Shown in pieces: positions 1-7,337 of a DNA stretch of 64,000 bases. Location of the stretch: the NCBI GenBank assembly GCA_021811185.1, contig JAJZPL010000013.1, positions 1-64,000 of the forward strand, in the 5' to 3' direction. The stretch is from a bacterium (GTDB taxonomy: Bacteria > Elusimicrobiota > Elusimicrobia > Elusimicrobiales > UBA9959). The first letter of the stretch is position 1; every line of letters begins with the position of its first letter. The notes beneath the pieces were generated by a model. It saw only the letters and a list, made by a program, of their open reading frames with translations, did no database searches and was not told where the DNA came from. A program made the translations under genes and the position numbers.

Positions 1-1
1 A

Positions 2-784
2 AATGCAGTCGCGAAAGAGTATTTTGATTGCGGAGTGCAGTTGGTCCCGGAACCCACGCATTCGGCTGTAGCTTCTTCCGGAAAAAAACCGTGGGTTTCG
101 GTCTCTGAGGCGCTTAAGAATTTCCCGAAATTAGACGCGAAGTTTCCGGCTACGGCTACGGATAAAAATATACCGTTCCACAGAGTGCCCGTTATTTCTC
201 CGGAAAAATACGAGTGGATACGCAATACGCCCGAAAATACGTCCGCTTTCGATAACCAATGCGTTAATCCGAAGTGCCGGTACGACAAGAATCAGACCCA
301 CTCCGCGTCCAAGAACCACCTCGGGATTAATCAGACCAGCAAAACGACGCCGCTCTATTGCGAGAAATGCGGCTCGTTATTGCCCAGGCCATTTGTCCGG
401 CTACCAAACGGAAAGTTGCGCATTATGTCCGGTTATACCAGCGCGTATAAACGGATGAATCCTCGGCTTCCGGCGCCTACGCTGACGAGAAACATGAGTT
501 TCCCGTGCTCGGATCAGAAAGTCCATTATTCTCAGAATAGGGTTTTGTCTATCGCGGAAGCTTTCAAGCTCCATACTCTCGATAGGTACGAGTATCGATG
601 GGGGCCGCTTAAAGACGCGAAAGCCTCCAAGGCCGAGCAGGCCTCGGATACGACTATTCGAGAGTCCATAGGCGAGAGTATTCCGCCGTTATTCTTGGAG
701 TTGCTTGGCCGGCGGCTGCAGGAACTTACACAGAAAAACAAATTCAAGGCTAAAGGGAAGCAGTTGGAATTGCTTCCCGTCTAG
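2..784 (+). CDS. DNA (cytosine-5-)-methyltransferase, C-terminal part (cut by window edge)
   Basis: The reading frame is open to the first base of the window, so only the C-terminal half or so is seen. It methylates cytosine in DNA as the protective arm of the neighbouring restriction system. Visible family landmarks are a PEPTHS/PWVSVSEAL segment (residues 17-38), a motif IX-like RMNPRLPAPTLTR (about 150-162), the HYSQNRVLSIAEAFKLHT block, and the motif X-like IGESIPPL near the end. The target-recognition stretch holds two cysteine pairs, CX4C (CVNPKC) and CX2C (CEKC), about 40 residues apart, which could bind zinc. It converges with the endonuclease gene with a gap of three bases. The PCQ catalytic motif lies outside the window. 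The family is clear; the target sequence is unknown. Confidence 0.9.
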   Translation, partial: NAVAKEYFDCGVQLVPEPTHSAVASSGKKPWVSVSEALKNFPKLDAKFPATATDKNIPFHRVPVISPEKYEWIRNTPENTSAFDNQCVNPKCRYDKNQTHSASKNHLGINQTSKTTPLYCEKCGSLLPRPFVRLPNGKLRIMSGYTSAYKRMNPRLPAPTLTRNMSFPCSDQKVHYSQNRVLSIAEAFKLHTLDRYEYRWGPLKDAKASKAEQASDTTIRESIGESIPPLFLELLGRRLQELTQKNKFKAKGKQLELLPV

Positions 785-787
785 TCG

Positions 788-1783
788 TTAAATCCCAAAA
801 ACGCGTTTAATCGGAGTCGAGAATCCGGCTTCGGACGGTAATATAAGCCAGCCTTGGCCCATCTTGCTAACGCCGTGGTTCGGGTTTTTGCCGTGGCGCA
901 TGATGGAGACGCTGGTGGTTCTGCTCCCTCCGTCCTTCGGGCGAACTGTGGGAGCCCAATCTTTGTTGTCCTTCCCCACGGTAGTATCCAAATCGTTCCT
1001 GAAAAAAGCCGCGAGGATGGTCGGGATTCCGTCCACAAAGTCCCAGAAAAGACCTAGAAGTATCTGCGTTTGTTGGTGGTGGGCTTTCCATTCGGCGCTG
1101 AGCAATATGGGAAGACGAGCTTCGCCAATTAAAGGCTTCGCCTTGATTGCAGCGGCAGGAGTATTGCCGCAAGTCGCTTTGACCTCAATCCCGCCAAAAG
1201 GATACGGGCTCCAAAGGTCTTTGTTCGGAAGGGGTTTTCCGTCCTTATCCAAATTTTTACAGATATACTCTTTGCCTTCGTTGGTCAAAGCGCATAGGTC
1301 CGGATACCCGTCCTGGTTCGGATTCTTAATGAGGACTTTATCATGGGCTTTCTGTAATTCCCGAGCGAATAACTCGCCCACAAAGCTGCTTAGATTCCGC
1401 ATCCCCAATATCTCGAAGAAATTTACATCGTACAGAAGGGTTAGGTCGTAAATCAGTTCTATGACTTCGTTCGTAGAAGCAACACAAGTTTTCACTACAT
1501 TGGGATCTATCGTGAATTCTTGGGAAGAGTTCTGGGAGTAGCGGAGTTCCGCGGCGGTCCGAGTGTTTACCGCATAAGAAATCCCGTTCCGATTAGTTCT
1601 GCGCGCTGGCTGGGCGCTGACGGCCAGCGTGGCGGAAGAAAAAAGTTTGGAGAGAGATACTCCCTTCTCCTTTAACAGGGTGTCGATTTTTTCTAAGGGA
1701 AGGCCTGGTTCCAGGCTGGTTCCAGGAGCGTGGCGCTCAAGTGCGGCCTTTATCGCGTTAAAAAAGGAGTTGTCGGGAGTCAT
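788..1783 (-). CDS. Type II restriction endonuclease, PD-(D/E)xK fold (predicted)
   Basis: I do not recognise a named enzyme, but the 331-residue protein carries a PD-(D/E)xK nuclease signature: PD at 161-162 (GYPDLCAL) and EVK at 200-202 (GGIEVKAT), with an acidic GELFARE helix just upstream. A nuclease core beside a cytosine methyltransferase, a C-type regulator and Vsr is the usual makeup of a type II restriction-modification unit, so restriction of the unmethylated target is inferred. Its ATG overlaps the stop codon of the regulator gene (ATGA), so the two are translated from one transcript. Base composition is lower in GC than the genes after 8 kb, which fits transfer as a unit with its neighbours. 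Confidence 0.8.
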   Translation of the reverse strand: MTPDNSFFNAIKAALERHAPGTSLEPGLPLEKIDTLLKEKGVSLSKLFSSATLAVSAQPARRTNRNGISYAVNTRTAAELRYSQNSSQEFTIDPNVVKTCVASTNEVIELIYDLTLLYDVNFFEILGMRNLSSFVGELFARELQKAHDKVLIKNPNQDGYPDLCALTNEGKEYICKNLDKDGKPLPNKDLWSPYPFGGIEVKATCGNTPAAAIKAKPLIGEARLPILLSAEWKAHHQQTQILLGLFWDFVDGIPTILAAFFRNDLDTTVGKDNKDWAPTVRPKDGGSRTTSVSIMRHGKNPNHGVSKMGQGWLILPSEAGFSTPIKRVFGI

Positions 1784-1983
1784 TTGAGTAATTCCTCAAT
1801 CCCGACGCTTAACGCTTTGGCGATAATTTCCAGGTTTTTTACCCCGATGCTCTTTTCTCCGCGTTCAATCTGACCAATATACGCCCTGTGTAAGTCTGCC
1901 GCGTGGGCCAGTTCTTCCTGGGACCAGCCTTTTTGAGACCTGCACTTTCGTATATTTCTGGCAACGCGAAGCTCGATGCGCAT
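1780..1983 (-). CDS. XRE-family controller (C) protein of the restriction system
   Basis: This 67-residue protein is a single helix-turn-helix domain (RKCRSQKGWSQEELAHAADL, then YIGQIERGEKS), the size and pattern of C proteins. These bind DNA next to their own promoter, boost their own operon, and delay endonuclease production until the DNA is methylated. It is the first gene of a two-gene operon with the endonuclease, whose start codon overlaps its stop. A GATAAT -10-like hexamer ends 8 nt before the ATG and no Shine-Dalgarno sequence is visible, so the message is probably leaderless, as is common for C genes. Palindromes suited to C binding lie immediately upstream. Confidence 0.87.
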   Translation of the reverse strand: MRIELRVARNIRKCRSQKGWSQEELAHAADLHRAYIGQIERGEKSIGVKNLEIIAKALSVGIEELLK

Positions 1984-2054
1984 GATAATAAATTATCTAT
2001 TTGATACCCGTAAGTCGACTACCTAAAGGTATCAATATGTGCTAAACTATAGAC
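1984..2054. promoter_or_regulatory. Divergent promoter region with C-box-like palindromes
   Basis: This 71-bp AT-rich gap separates the C/endonuclease operon (left) from vsr (right). Three nested symmetric elements are visible: TTGATACC at 2001-2008 with GGTATCAA at 2028-2035; AGTCGACT at 2013-2020; and TACCTAAAGGTA at 2020-2031. Leftward, GATAAT (1997 down to 1992) is a -10 and AGTCGACT falls at its -35. Rightward, TAAACT at 2043-2048 is a -10 and TACCTAAAGGTA covers its -35. This arrangement suggests one regulator controls both directions. The elements are seen; binding by the C protein is inferred. Confidence 0.6.
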
Positions 2055-2489
2055 ATGACCGATACCGTATCCAAGCGAGTGCGTTCTAAGATAATGCAAG
2101 CCGTGCGTAGTGCCGGAAATAAAACCACCGAAGGAAGGCTAATATCAATTTTCAGGACCAGGGGGATTACAGGTTGGAGAAGGCACGCAAAGGTGGAGGG
2201 GCGGCCAGACTTCGTATTCCCGAAACGGAAGATCGCGGTATTTGCCGATGGTTGCTTTTGGCATGGGCATACATGCCGTAATGTTTCTCCAAAGACAAAC
2301 AAAAAATTCTGGACGGAAAAGATTGAGGGGAATAAGATTAGGGCAAAACGTGTAAACGCTCGCCTTAGAGCTTTGGGGTGGCATGTGTTTAGAATATGGG
2401 AGTGCTCAATAACCAAAGGGCAAATCCCAAAACGATTTTTTGAGATGTTGGCTGCAACTTATAGAAGAGTTGATGGGCGCGGGAAATAA
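2055..2489 (+). CDS. vsr: Very-short-patch repair endonuclease Vsr
   Basis: Vsr nicks DNA 5' of the T in T:G mismatches that arise when a methylated cytosine deaminates, so it repairs the damage caused by the partner cytosine-5 methyltransferase. The 144-residue protein has the family order: RSKIMQAVRS near the N terminus, GRPDFVFPKRKIAVFADGCF with the catalytic Asp, then WHGH, FWTEKIEGNK and LRALGWHVFRIWEC. The DGCFWHG form replaces the HGCFWH of E. coli and is common in the family. The start ATG lies 6 nt after a -10-like TAAACT with no Shine-Dalgarno sequence, so translation is probably leaderless. It diverges from the C gene across the shared control region. Confidence 0.95.
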   Translation: MTDTVSKRVRSKIMQAVRSAGNKTTEGRLISIFRTRGITGWRRHAKVEGRPDFVFPKRKIAVFADGCFWHGHTCRNVSPKTNKKFWTEKIEGNKIRAKRVNARLRALGWHVFRIWECSITKGQIPKRFFEMLAATYRRVDGRGK

Positions 2490-2842
2490 TTTTCTGCGTT
2501 GTACGGACGCCTGCGGCGAACGGTATGGCCGGGTAAGGCCTGTTTGTAGCCGGCCGGCCGCGCAAAGGGGGTGTTAATAAGTGCGGGACTCCGCTTGGTG
2601 GAGCAGTGTGAGCCCGCAGCCGGCCGCCTAAAGCGGCCGGCGTGTGGGCGAGCCTGCGAACCCCGCTTCTCGCGGCGAGGAGCGGTGCGGGGCCGCGTAG
2701 TGGCCACGCCCGCGACGGCTTCTCGCGGATAAGATCCGCCTACCGCAGATCCTGGGGAAAAGCGGAACCTATAAAGTTACCTCGGGATGTTGCGCAAAGA
2801 AGATGCGAACTAAGTCTAAATAACGGCGCCAATTTTCAGAAT
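2490..2842. other. GC-rich structured intergenic segment, no gene recognised
   Basis: No convincing coding region lies here; short frames on both strands lack family similarity and ribosome sites. Bases 2500-2760 are very GC-rich and rich in inverted repeats, including a perfect 9-bp stem with a 5-nt loop (GCCGGCCGC 2619-2627, GCGGCCGGC 2633-2641) and CCCCGC/GCGGGG pairs around 2657-2695. Bases 2760-2842 turn AT-rich and lead into a hairpin terminator. I could not match tmRNA, RNase P RNA, 6S or SRP RNA signatures. It may be an unrecognised structured RNA or merely a composition boundary between the transferred module and the host chromosome. Confidence 0.4.
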
Positions 2843-2878
2843 AAATAAAACCGCCGGTTTTCCCCGGCGGTTTTATTT
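2843..2878. terminator. Bidirectional hairpin terminator
   Basis: AAATAAAACCGCCGG pairs with CCGGCGGTTTTATTT around a short T-rich loop. The T tract follows the stem on the plus strand and its mirror follows on the minus strand. It can stop rightward transcription from vsr and the spacer, and leftward transcription of the PDZ-protein gene that ends at 2907. Confidence 0.85.
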
Positions 2879-2906
2879 CACATTAAAGTGCGCGCCCGAT
2901 CCGCAG

Positions 2907-3800
2907 CTACTTTGCGATCATCTCCACGACCTTCGGCTTCCAGGCACGGGTTTTGGCGTCCCCATTGACCGCGGCAGAGCGCTCCAGGCAGGACAGCCTG
3001 AGAGGCGCGCCTGGTTTCGTGTCGCTAAGGATAGAGTCGAGATGGCCCGCGTTCCTGACCTTAACGCCGTTGACCGCGGTTATAAGGTCCAGAAAGTTCA
3101 CCCCGGCCGCCTCGGCGGGCCCGCCGGAATAGACCACGGAAACCAGCGCGTTCTCGATCCTGCTCTTCCCCAGCGCATCCGCCTGCGCCGGAGTAAGGTC
3201 CAGTGTTCTGAACCCGAATCGGTCCCGCGGCAGAGCAGGAAGGTCCGCCAGTTTGCGTAACGACGCCAATATATCCATGAACCTGCGCGCTTTCCCCTGC
3301 GTGTCGAAATAGAACTGCTGCTTTCCCCAGAAATCGTAATCCAGAAGCACCAGCCACTTCTTGCCGGCGTCCTGCGCGGAAGAATAGCCGAGGCGCATCT
3401 CTTTGAGCGTGGCATCCACGGTGATCGTGACAGGCAATGCGGGCCCGCTGGCCGTGGTCAGGCATGTAATGCTCGCGGGCTTTTTCTTCTGCACGACAAG
3501 CATCATTTCATTAACGACGCCGCCGCGTTTGAGGCTGGAGAGATAAACCTCGATCTCTTTATACTCTTTCAAGGCCGCCTCCGCCTCGGGCAAGCTCAAA
3601 TTTTCCGCCGGTTCATACCAGTACCACTCGGTGGCGTTGGGCAGCGGCCAAAGCGACTGCGGCTGGCTTTCGTGTATGACCGCGGCGCCGGCACCAGACG
3701 GAGCATTTCCTGACGGCGTCTGTTGCGGCAAAGACTCGCCGCCAATAGCCACGCCCGTGGCTAGGAACGCGACAATCCAAAATACGAAGAATATTCTCAT
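2907..3800 (-). CDS. Exported protein with C-terminal PDZ-like domain, function unknown
   Basis: The 297-residue product begins with a signal peptide (MRIFFVFWIVAFLATGVAIG) and is predicted to be exported or periplasmic. Residues of about 205-285 form a PDZ-like domain: LVSVVYSGGPAEAAGVNFLDLITAVNGVKVRNAGHLDS breaks into the usual carboxylate loop, GD/D-like turn and VNG strand. The middle (about 60-200) has no recognised domain. The start is ATG 3800, because GGAGG sits 5 nt upstream; a TTG further out would place that site inside the coding sequence. There is no protease domain, so a binding or scaffolding role is the safest reading. It stands alone between two terminators. Confidence 0.7.
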   Translation of the reverse strand: MRIFFVFWIVAFLATGVAIGGESLPQQTPSGNAPSGAGAAVIHESQPQSLWPLPNATEWYWYEPAENLSLPEAEAALKEYKEIEVYLSSLKRGGVVNEMMLVVQKKKPASITCLTTASGPALPVTITVDATLKEMRLGYSSAQDAGKKWLVLLDYDFWGKQQFYFDTQGKARRFMDILASLRKLADLPALPRDRFGFRTLDLTPAQADALGKSRIENALVSVVYSGGPAEAAGVNFLDLITAVNGVKVRNAGHLDSILSDTKPGAPLRLSCLERSAAVNGDAKTRAWKPKVVEMIAK

Positions 3801-3974
3801 ACTATCCTCCGGCAATTAATCGTGGATTTATGATACAAAAAAACATAAACCGCATTACAGAAGACGAAGCGCCGAACGAAAACCGCCGTAACAGTTCATG
3901 CCTTTGAAACAGAGCGCCAATTTTTAGTTCCCATTCTAGAGGTTCGACAAGGAAGACTTCTTCGGAGACAAAGC
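3801..3974. other. Short intergenic region
   Basis: This gap separates the PDZ-protein gene from a terminator. A 25-codon frame starting at 3830 has no good ribosome site or recognisable product. I see no other organised signal. Confidence 0.4.
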
Positions 3975-4005
3975 AAAACCGCGCCGTCAAAGGCGCGGTT
4001 TTTTA
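3975..4005 (-). terminator. Hairpin terminator of the kinase/Fic operon
   Basis: AAAACCGCGCC (3975-3985) pairs with GGCGCGGTTTT (3992-4002) around TCAAA-rich loop bases. Read leftward the stem ends in a T run, just beyond the stop of the gene at 4033. It could also work rightward. Confidence 0.8.
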
Positions 4006-4032
4006 CTTCCCGGCAATTCCAATAACTCGCCG

Positions 4033-4521
4033 TTAAATCGCGTTAACCTCCGCTACGGACTGGATCTGCATTTTCCTGCCGGAAAAACGTTCAAATACCG
4101 CCTTGTGCCCGGAATGGGAACGCAGATCGTTCCTGCCGTAATAGTGCGAAGCCCATTCGACTAGTTTTCTTAAACCCTCCGCGGACTGTTCTCTTGCCAT
4201 ATGTTTTTTTGATTCCGACCCGCGTTCGAGCAATCTCCTACGGCAGATATCCCACCCGATATCCAGCCAAACCAAGAGGTCGGCCTGATCCAGATATAGT
4301 TCCGCCAACTCACCAAATACACCTTCAACAATCCAGGAACGTTCCCCTTTTGATCTTTCTATCCGACGGAGAACATCCTCGTTAGAACGCTTCCTATCGA
4401 ACCCTCCCGGTTGCCAGAACAAGTCATCCAAATGGATCACGGGGAGGTTATGCTCCTTTGCCATTTTTGCAGCTAGCCATGTCTTACCGCTGCCGCTATT
4501 TCCGATGATAACCGCCCGCAT
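4033..4521 (-). CDS. P-loop nucleoside/adenylate-kinase-like ATPase (DNA topology modulation protein type)
   Basis: The 162-residue cytoplasmic protein has a Walker A motif GNSGSGKT at residues 7-14, then HLDDLFWQPG, a WIVEGVF strand, a DLLVWLDIGW Walker B-like strand and an arginine-rich CRRRLLERG lid. This pattern matches the small kinase-like family often named topology modulation protein or FlaR-like, whose substrate is not settled. ATG 4521 is chosen because AGGGGA lies about 6 nt upstream and the protein then begins at the first beta strand; a start at 4554 would overlap the Fic gene and add an unconserved tail. It follows the Fic gene by 25 bp and is probably co-transcribed. Confidence 0.78.
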   Translation of the reverse strand: MRAVIIGNSGSGKTWLAAKMAKEHNLPVIHLDDLFWQPGGFDRKRSNEDVLRRIERSKGERSWIVEGVFGELAELYLDQADLLVWLDIGWDICRRRLLERGSESKKHMAREQSAEGLRKLVEWASHYYGRNDLRSHSGHKAVFERFSGRKMQIQSVAEVNAI

Positions 4522-4546
4522 AAATGTCCCCTGGATCGCTTTCCCG

Positions 4547-5548
4547 TTAAACACTGTATTTACCCGTCTTATGCCCGCCGGTGCGTTTAACCAGCCCGTC
4601 GGCCAGCAGCGGTTTCAATATAAAGTGCGCGCCGGGTTTGGTCACCTTCAGCGCGGACATTATTTCCCGTATGCCTCGCGGGGCTTCCTTTAGCAGGGCC
4701 AGCAGGCGCTCCTGGTTCTTAGTTAGAGAGATCGACTTCCCCCCCGTTATAGCGCGTATCGAGTCCATACGCTTCCAGGTACGCTCCAAAGCTTCCATCA
4801 CCGTCTCGGCGGAGTATTCCACCCAGCCGGAGATGTCGCCTCCATGCGCTTCAACATGGTCCAGGGCGCGGTAATACGCCTGCCGGTCTTCAAGGATGAC
4901 TTCGTCTACGGCGAAGATATGGCTGGTATCGAATTGCTTACGGTAGAGTTCCCAAGTGGCCAGAGCGCGGCCTACGCGGCCATTGCCGTCGCCGAAGGGG
5001 TGTATATGCTCGAACTGGTAATGCAGTATGGCCGAACTTATCAGCGCGGGCCACTCCCTGCCGGGCCCGTTGAGCCAATCGCATAATTCTGCGGTCATAT
5101 AGGGGACAGAAGCCGGGGCCGGCGGCGTATGCCCCCCCACAAAGACCTGATAATCCCTGAAAGCCCCGACGGGGCCGCGGTCCAGAGCGTTCTTACGGCC
5201 TATAATGGAGTGAAGTTTCAAAACCTGCTTGACAGTTATAGAGGCAACAGTGGAATTCTTACCGATATAGCGCAGGATCTCGAAATAATTAAGGATCTCC
5301 TGCACGGATCGCGGCTTGGCCCCCGGCAAGGTGCCGCCTGCGGCCAGGGTCTTGATCTCAGGCAGGGTTAACGGATTGCCCTCTATTGCTGTGGAGCCGT
5401 GAGCCTGGCGGGCCAGTGCTTCGCGCTGCATATCCGGCAGCCAGCTTACACCTATGGAGGCGCTCTGTATCTTGCTTTTTAGCTCGGCAGCCTGCTCTAT
5501 GACCCGGAACAGGTGCTTAGTAGGAATAAATTTAGGATTATATGCCAT
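4547..5548 (-). CDS. Fic-family protein (AMPylase-type) with C-terminal winged helix
   Basis: Fic enzymes usually move AMP from ATP onto protein hydroxyls. The 333-residue protein has the complete active-site motif HPFGDGNGR at 183-191 and an N-terminal inhibitory helix motif STAIEGN at 52-58, of the (S/T)xxxE(G/N) type, so it should be auto-inhibited (class II layout). The last 70 or so residues (SLTKNQERLLALL to the end) look like a winged helix. ATG 5548 is chosen for the GGGGGG ribosome site upstream. A TTGACT box lies at 5599-5594. The target protein is unknown; a regulatory or toxin-like role is possible, but no antitoxin gene is adjacent. Confidence 0.92.
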   Translation of the reverse strand: MAYNPKFIPTKHLFRVIEQAAELKSKIQSASIGVSWLPDMQREALARQAHGSTAIEGNPLTLPEIKTLAAGGTLPGAKPRSVQEILNYFEILRYIGKNSTVASITVKQVLKLHSIIGRKNALDRGPVGAFRDYQVFVGGHTPPAPASVPYMTAELCDWLNGPGREWPALISSAILHYQFEHIHPFGDGNGRVGRALATWELYRKQFDTSHIFAVDEVILEDRQAYYRALDHVEAHGGDISGWVEYSAETVMEALERTWKRMDSIRAITGGKSISLTKNQERLLALLKEAPRGIREIMSALKVTKPGAHFILKPLLADGLVKRTGGHKTGKYSV

Positions 5549-5817
5549 AATAATATCCCCCCTCGCAATAAGTAAAGCATAGGTAAAGTAATAAGTCAAG
5601 TGGGATGCCGCCAGGCGGAGTTGCCCGGCCAGTGGGTCCCGCCTTATCGATAATCAACCGCACCATGCATCTTCTGAGCATCTAGAACCTGGTAAGCCGT
5701 AACTGCGGCAAAAGCATAGCGACAAACGCGATACGGAAACTGGGCGCGGATGAGCCTTAAGCGGCAGGATGGAACAGATTTAAAAAATGAAGAACCACAA
5801 CCTGTGGGCAGGGCGCC
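5549..5817. other. Intergenic region with Fic promoter candidate
   Basis: Leftward TTGACT (5599-5594) followed 17 nt later by TTTACT could be the promoter of the Fic gene. TTTAC-like heptamers repeat about 11 bp apart between these boxes. Nothing else is recognised up to 5817. Confidence 0.4.
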
Positions 5818-6735
5818 TTATTCGTTTACCCAGTCTTTGCGCACGCGGCCGGTAACGGCGGCCAGGGCTTCGCCCGACTCCACGCTGGCCATGCGGATAT
5901 TAAGCTCGAGGACTTTGCCGGGGAGTTCCACCATCCCGCCCACCACAAGCAGGTCCGCGCCCAGCATTCCGCCCACTTTCTTGGCCGACTCCCGGTCAAT
6001 AGCGCCGCTGTTCTGGAGCTTGAGTTCGCCAAGGACTTTTTCGATTTTATCCCGCTCTACTACCCGCATAGCCTTGCGGTTTATCAGCTCGGTGGTAAAG
6101 CGTTCCGAAATAACGTGCCCGTCCCGGGACAGGCGGCCGTCGGAGTAAGAGAACCCGGCCACGGCTATGGTCTTGCCCCCGCCCGCGTAGCCTTTCAGCA
6201 GCGCGCCCACTATGGGGCCGTATTCCCCGGAGTTCTTGGCGGCGCCCGAAGCGAGCCCCAGCCTGGAGGCGACAGCGCTGCGTATCAGCTCGGCGGCCAC
6301 CGTATGGCCCATGCCTTCGGCCAGGGAAAGCGGCGAAGTCTCGCCCAGGCCGCTGTCCTTGAGGCAGCGCCCGGGGCCGGGGTCCGGGTCGGCGCCCCGC
6401 TCGAGCAGCAACTGCACCACGGCGTTGGCCCCGGCGCAGGCCGCGTAATGCAGCGGCGTGCCGTACATTTTGGGGGGCAGCCCGGTGTACGCCATGTGAT
6501 TCACATCGGCTCCCCGGTCTATCAGCAGCCTGGCCACGTCCAGCCTGTTATTGAGGGCGGCCATGTGCAGGGCCGTCTCGTGCACGTAACCGGCCTTGTT
6601 GGCGTTGGGGTCCGCCCCGGCGTCCAGCAGGGCGCGCACCGCGGCGATATCCCCCCGCTCGGCGGGGCGGTACAGCGGAGGCGTGGCGCAGCCGGCAAAA
6701 AAAGAGAAAAACACGAGTCCGTAAATTTTTTTCAT
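5818..6735 (-). CDS. Lipoprotein with ankyrin repeats and a FlgO/CsgG-like domain
   Basis: The 305-residue product starts with a lipoprotein signal (MKKIYGLVFFSFFAGC; lipid-modified Cys16). Residues 20-150 contain about three ankyrin repeats (RGDIAAVRALLDAGADPNA, ETALHMAALNNRLDVARLLI, GTPLHYAACAGANAVVQLLL). Residues of about 185-300 resemble the FlgO/CsgG-type fold: KTIAVAGFSYSDGRLS, RFTTELINR, VVERDKIEKVLGEL and a conserved GADLLVVGGMVEL strand. FlgO- and CsgG-type proteins act at the outer membrane, so an envelope role is inferred. ATG 6735 is chosen because GAGGA precedes it and it creates the signal peptide. The domain combination is unusual. Confidence 0.75.
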   Translation of the reverse strand: MKKIYGLVFFSFFAGCATPPLYRPAERGDIAAVRALLDAGADPNANKAGYVHETALHMAALNNRLDVARLLIDRGADVNHMAYTGLPPKMYGTPLHYAACAGANAVVQLLLERGADPDPGPGRCLKDSGLGETSPLSLAEGMGHTVAAELIRSAVASRLGLASGAAKNSGEYGPIVGALLKGYAGGGKTIAVAGFSYSDGRLSRDGHVISERFTTELINRKAMRVVERDKIEKVLGELKLQNSGAIDRESAKKVGGMLGADLLVVGGMVELPGKVLELNIRMASVESGEALAAVTGRVRKDWVNE

Positions 6736-6823
6736 TATGTCCTCAGGCGGCGCCGAAGCCGTTATTGTCCACCGGAGCTCATTGCCTGCCCCCCTGTAAA
6801 CCTTCGCTTCAACTATACCAAAC

Positions 6824-6856
6824 AAAAAGGCCCCGCCGAAATCGCGGGGCTTTTTT
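6824..6856. terminator. Bidirectional hairpin terminator
   Basis: AAAAAGGCCCCGC pairs with GCGGGGCTTTTTT around a short loop. Read leftward it follows the frameshifted gene that ends at 6899. Confidence 0.82.
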
Positions 6857-6898
6857 GATCCGAAGCTAAACCGCTGCACGGACGGGAACTATCGCGGC

Positions 6899-7228
6899 TG
6901 CTTGAATTTTTCCGCGATCTGCCGGACAGCCTCTTTCATGTCGGCCCAGGCCTTGTCCATGCCGGCGGTCAGCGTTTCCCAGGCGTCGCCGGTGGTCTCC
7001 CGCATCTGCCTGTGTATCCTTTCCATTTCCGCGAAAAGGATCGTATTTCCTGCCGAAGAAGCGGCCGTCGAACAGGCTGTCTAAATCCTGGTCCAGCAGG
7101 GGCGCTCCGCTGCCTATCTGCCGGTGCACCTTCTCCCGCCATTTTTCAAGTTCTCCCCATTGCGGGTCAAGGACTTCCCCGGGACCGCCCTTTTGACCGG
7201 ATCGCGGCCGTCCGGAAGTTTCTTTCAC
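6899..7228 (-). pseudogene. Frameshifted relative of the Hsp20-like protein's N-terminal region
   Basis: Read leftward from a GTG at 7228, the product (QWGELEKWREK, GSGAPLLDQDLDSLFDGRFF) matches the middle of the protein encoded at 23591-24295 (QWDEFRKWRGR, DSGAPLLEPDFDAYFDDRYF). After KYDPF the match (AEMERIHRQMRE versus AEMERVRRRMAG) continues in a frame shifted by one base. The break is at AAAA 7034-7037 on the plus strand, where three As would keep the frame. The shifted frame then runs to a stop at 6899. The product lacks both the membrane anchor and the crystallin-like domain of its relative. It may be a pseudogene, a programmed slippage site or a sequencing error in a homopolymer. Confidence 0.65.
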
Positions 7229-7244
7229 ATCATATTCCCGGATG

Positions 7245-7273
7245 AATTTACATCTCTGTTCGTGGAGAGTCAA
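7245..7273 (-). promoter_or_regulatory. Sigma70-like promoter for the frameshifted gene
   Basis: Leftward TTGACT (7273-7268) is followed after 17 nt by TAAATT (7250-7245), ending 16 nt before the GTG start at 7228. Confidence 0.5.
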
Positions 7274-7301
7274 GCAATATATACACGGGCAAAAACCGCG
7301 A

Positions 7302-7330
7302 TTGCCTAGCGGCGGAAGAGTTTGTATCCT
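7302..7330 (+). promoter_or_regulatory. Sigma70-like promoter for the DUF4325 gene
   Basis: TTGCCT (7302-7307), a 17-nt spacer and TATCCT (7325-7330) stand 7 nt before the ATG at 7338. There is no room for a leader, so the message is probably leaderless. Confidence 0.45.
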
Positions 7331-7337
7331 GTATTTA

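Noticed and set aside
2490-2760. tmRNA, RNase P RNA or SRP RNA in the GC-rich spacer
   Set aside because: None of the conserved cores (for example the tmRNA tag region, RNase P CR motifs, or the SRP GGAA tetraloop helix) could be found.
3830-3907. A 25-codon plus-strand frame starting ATGATACAAAAAAAC
   Set aside because: No good ribosome site, no family resemblance, and a frame of this length is expected by chance in an AT-rich gap.
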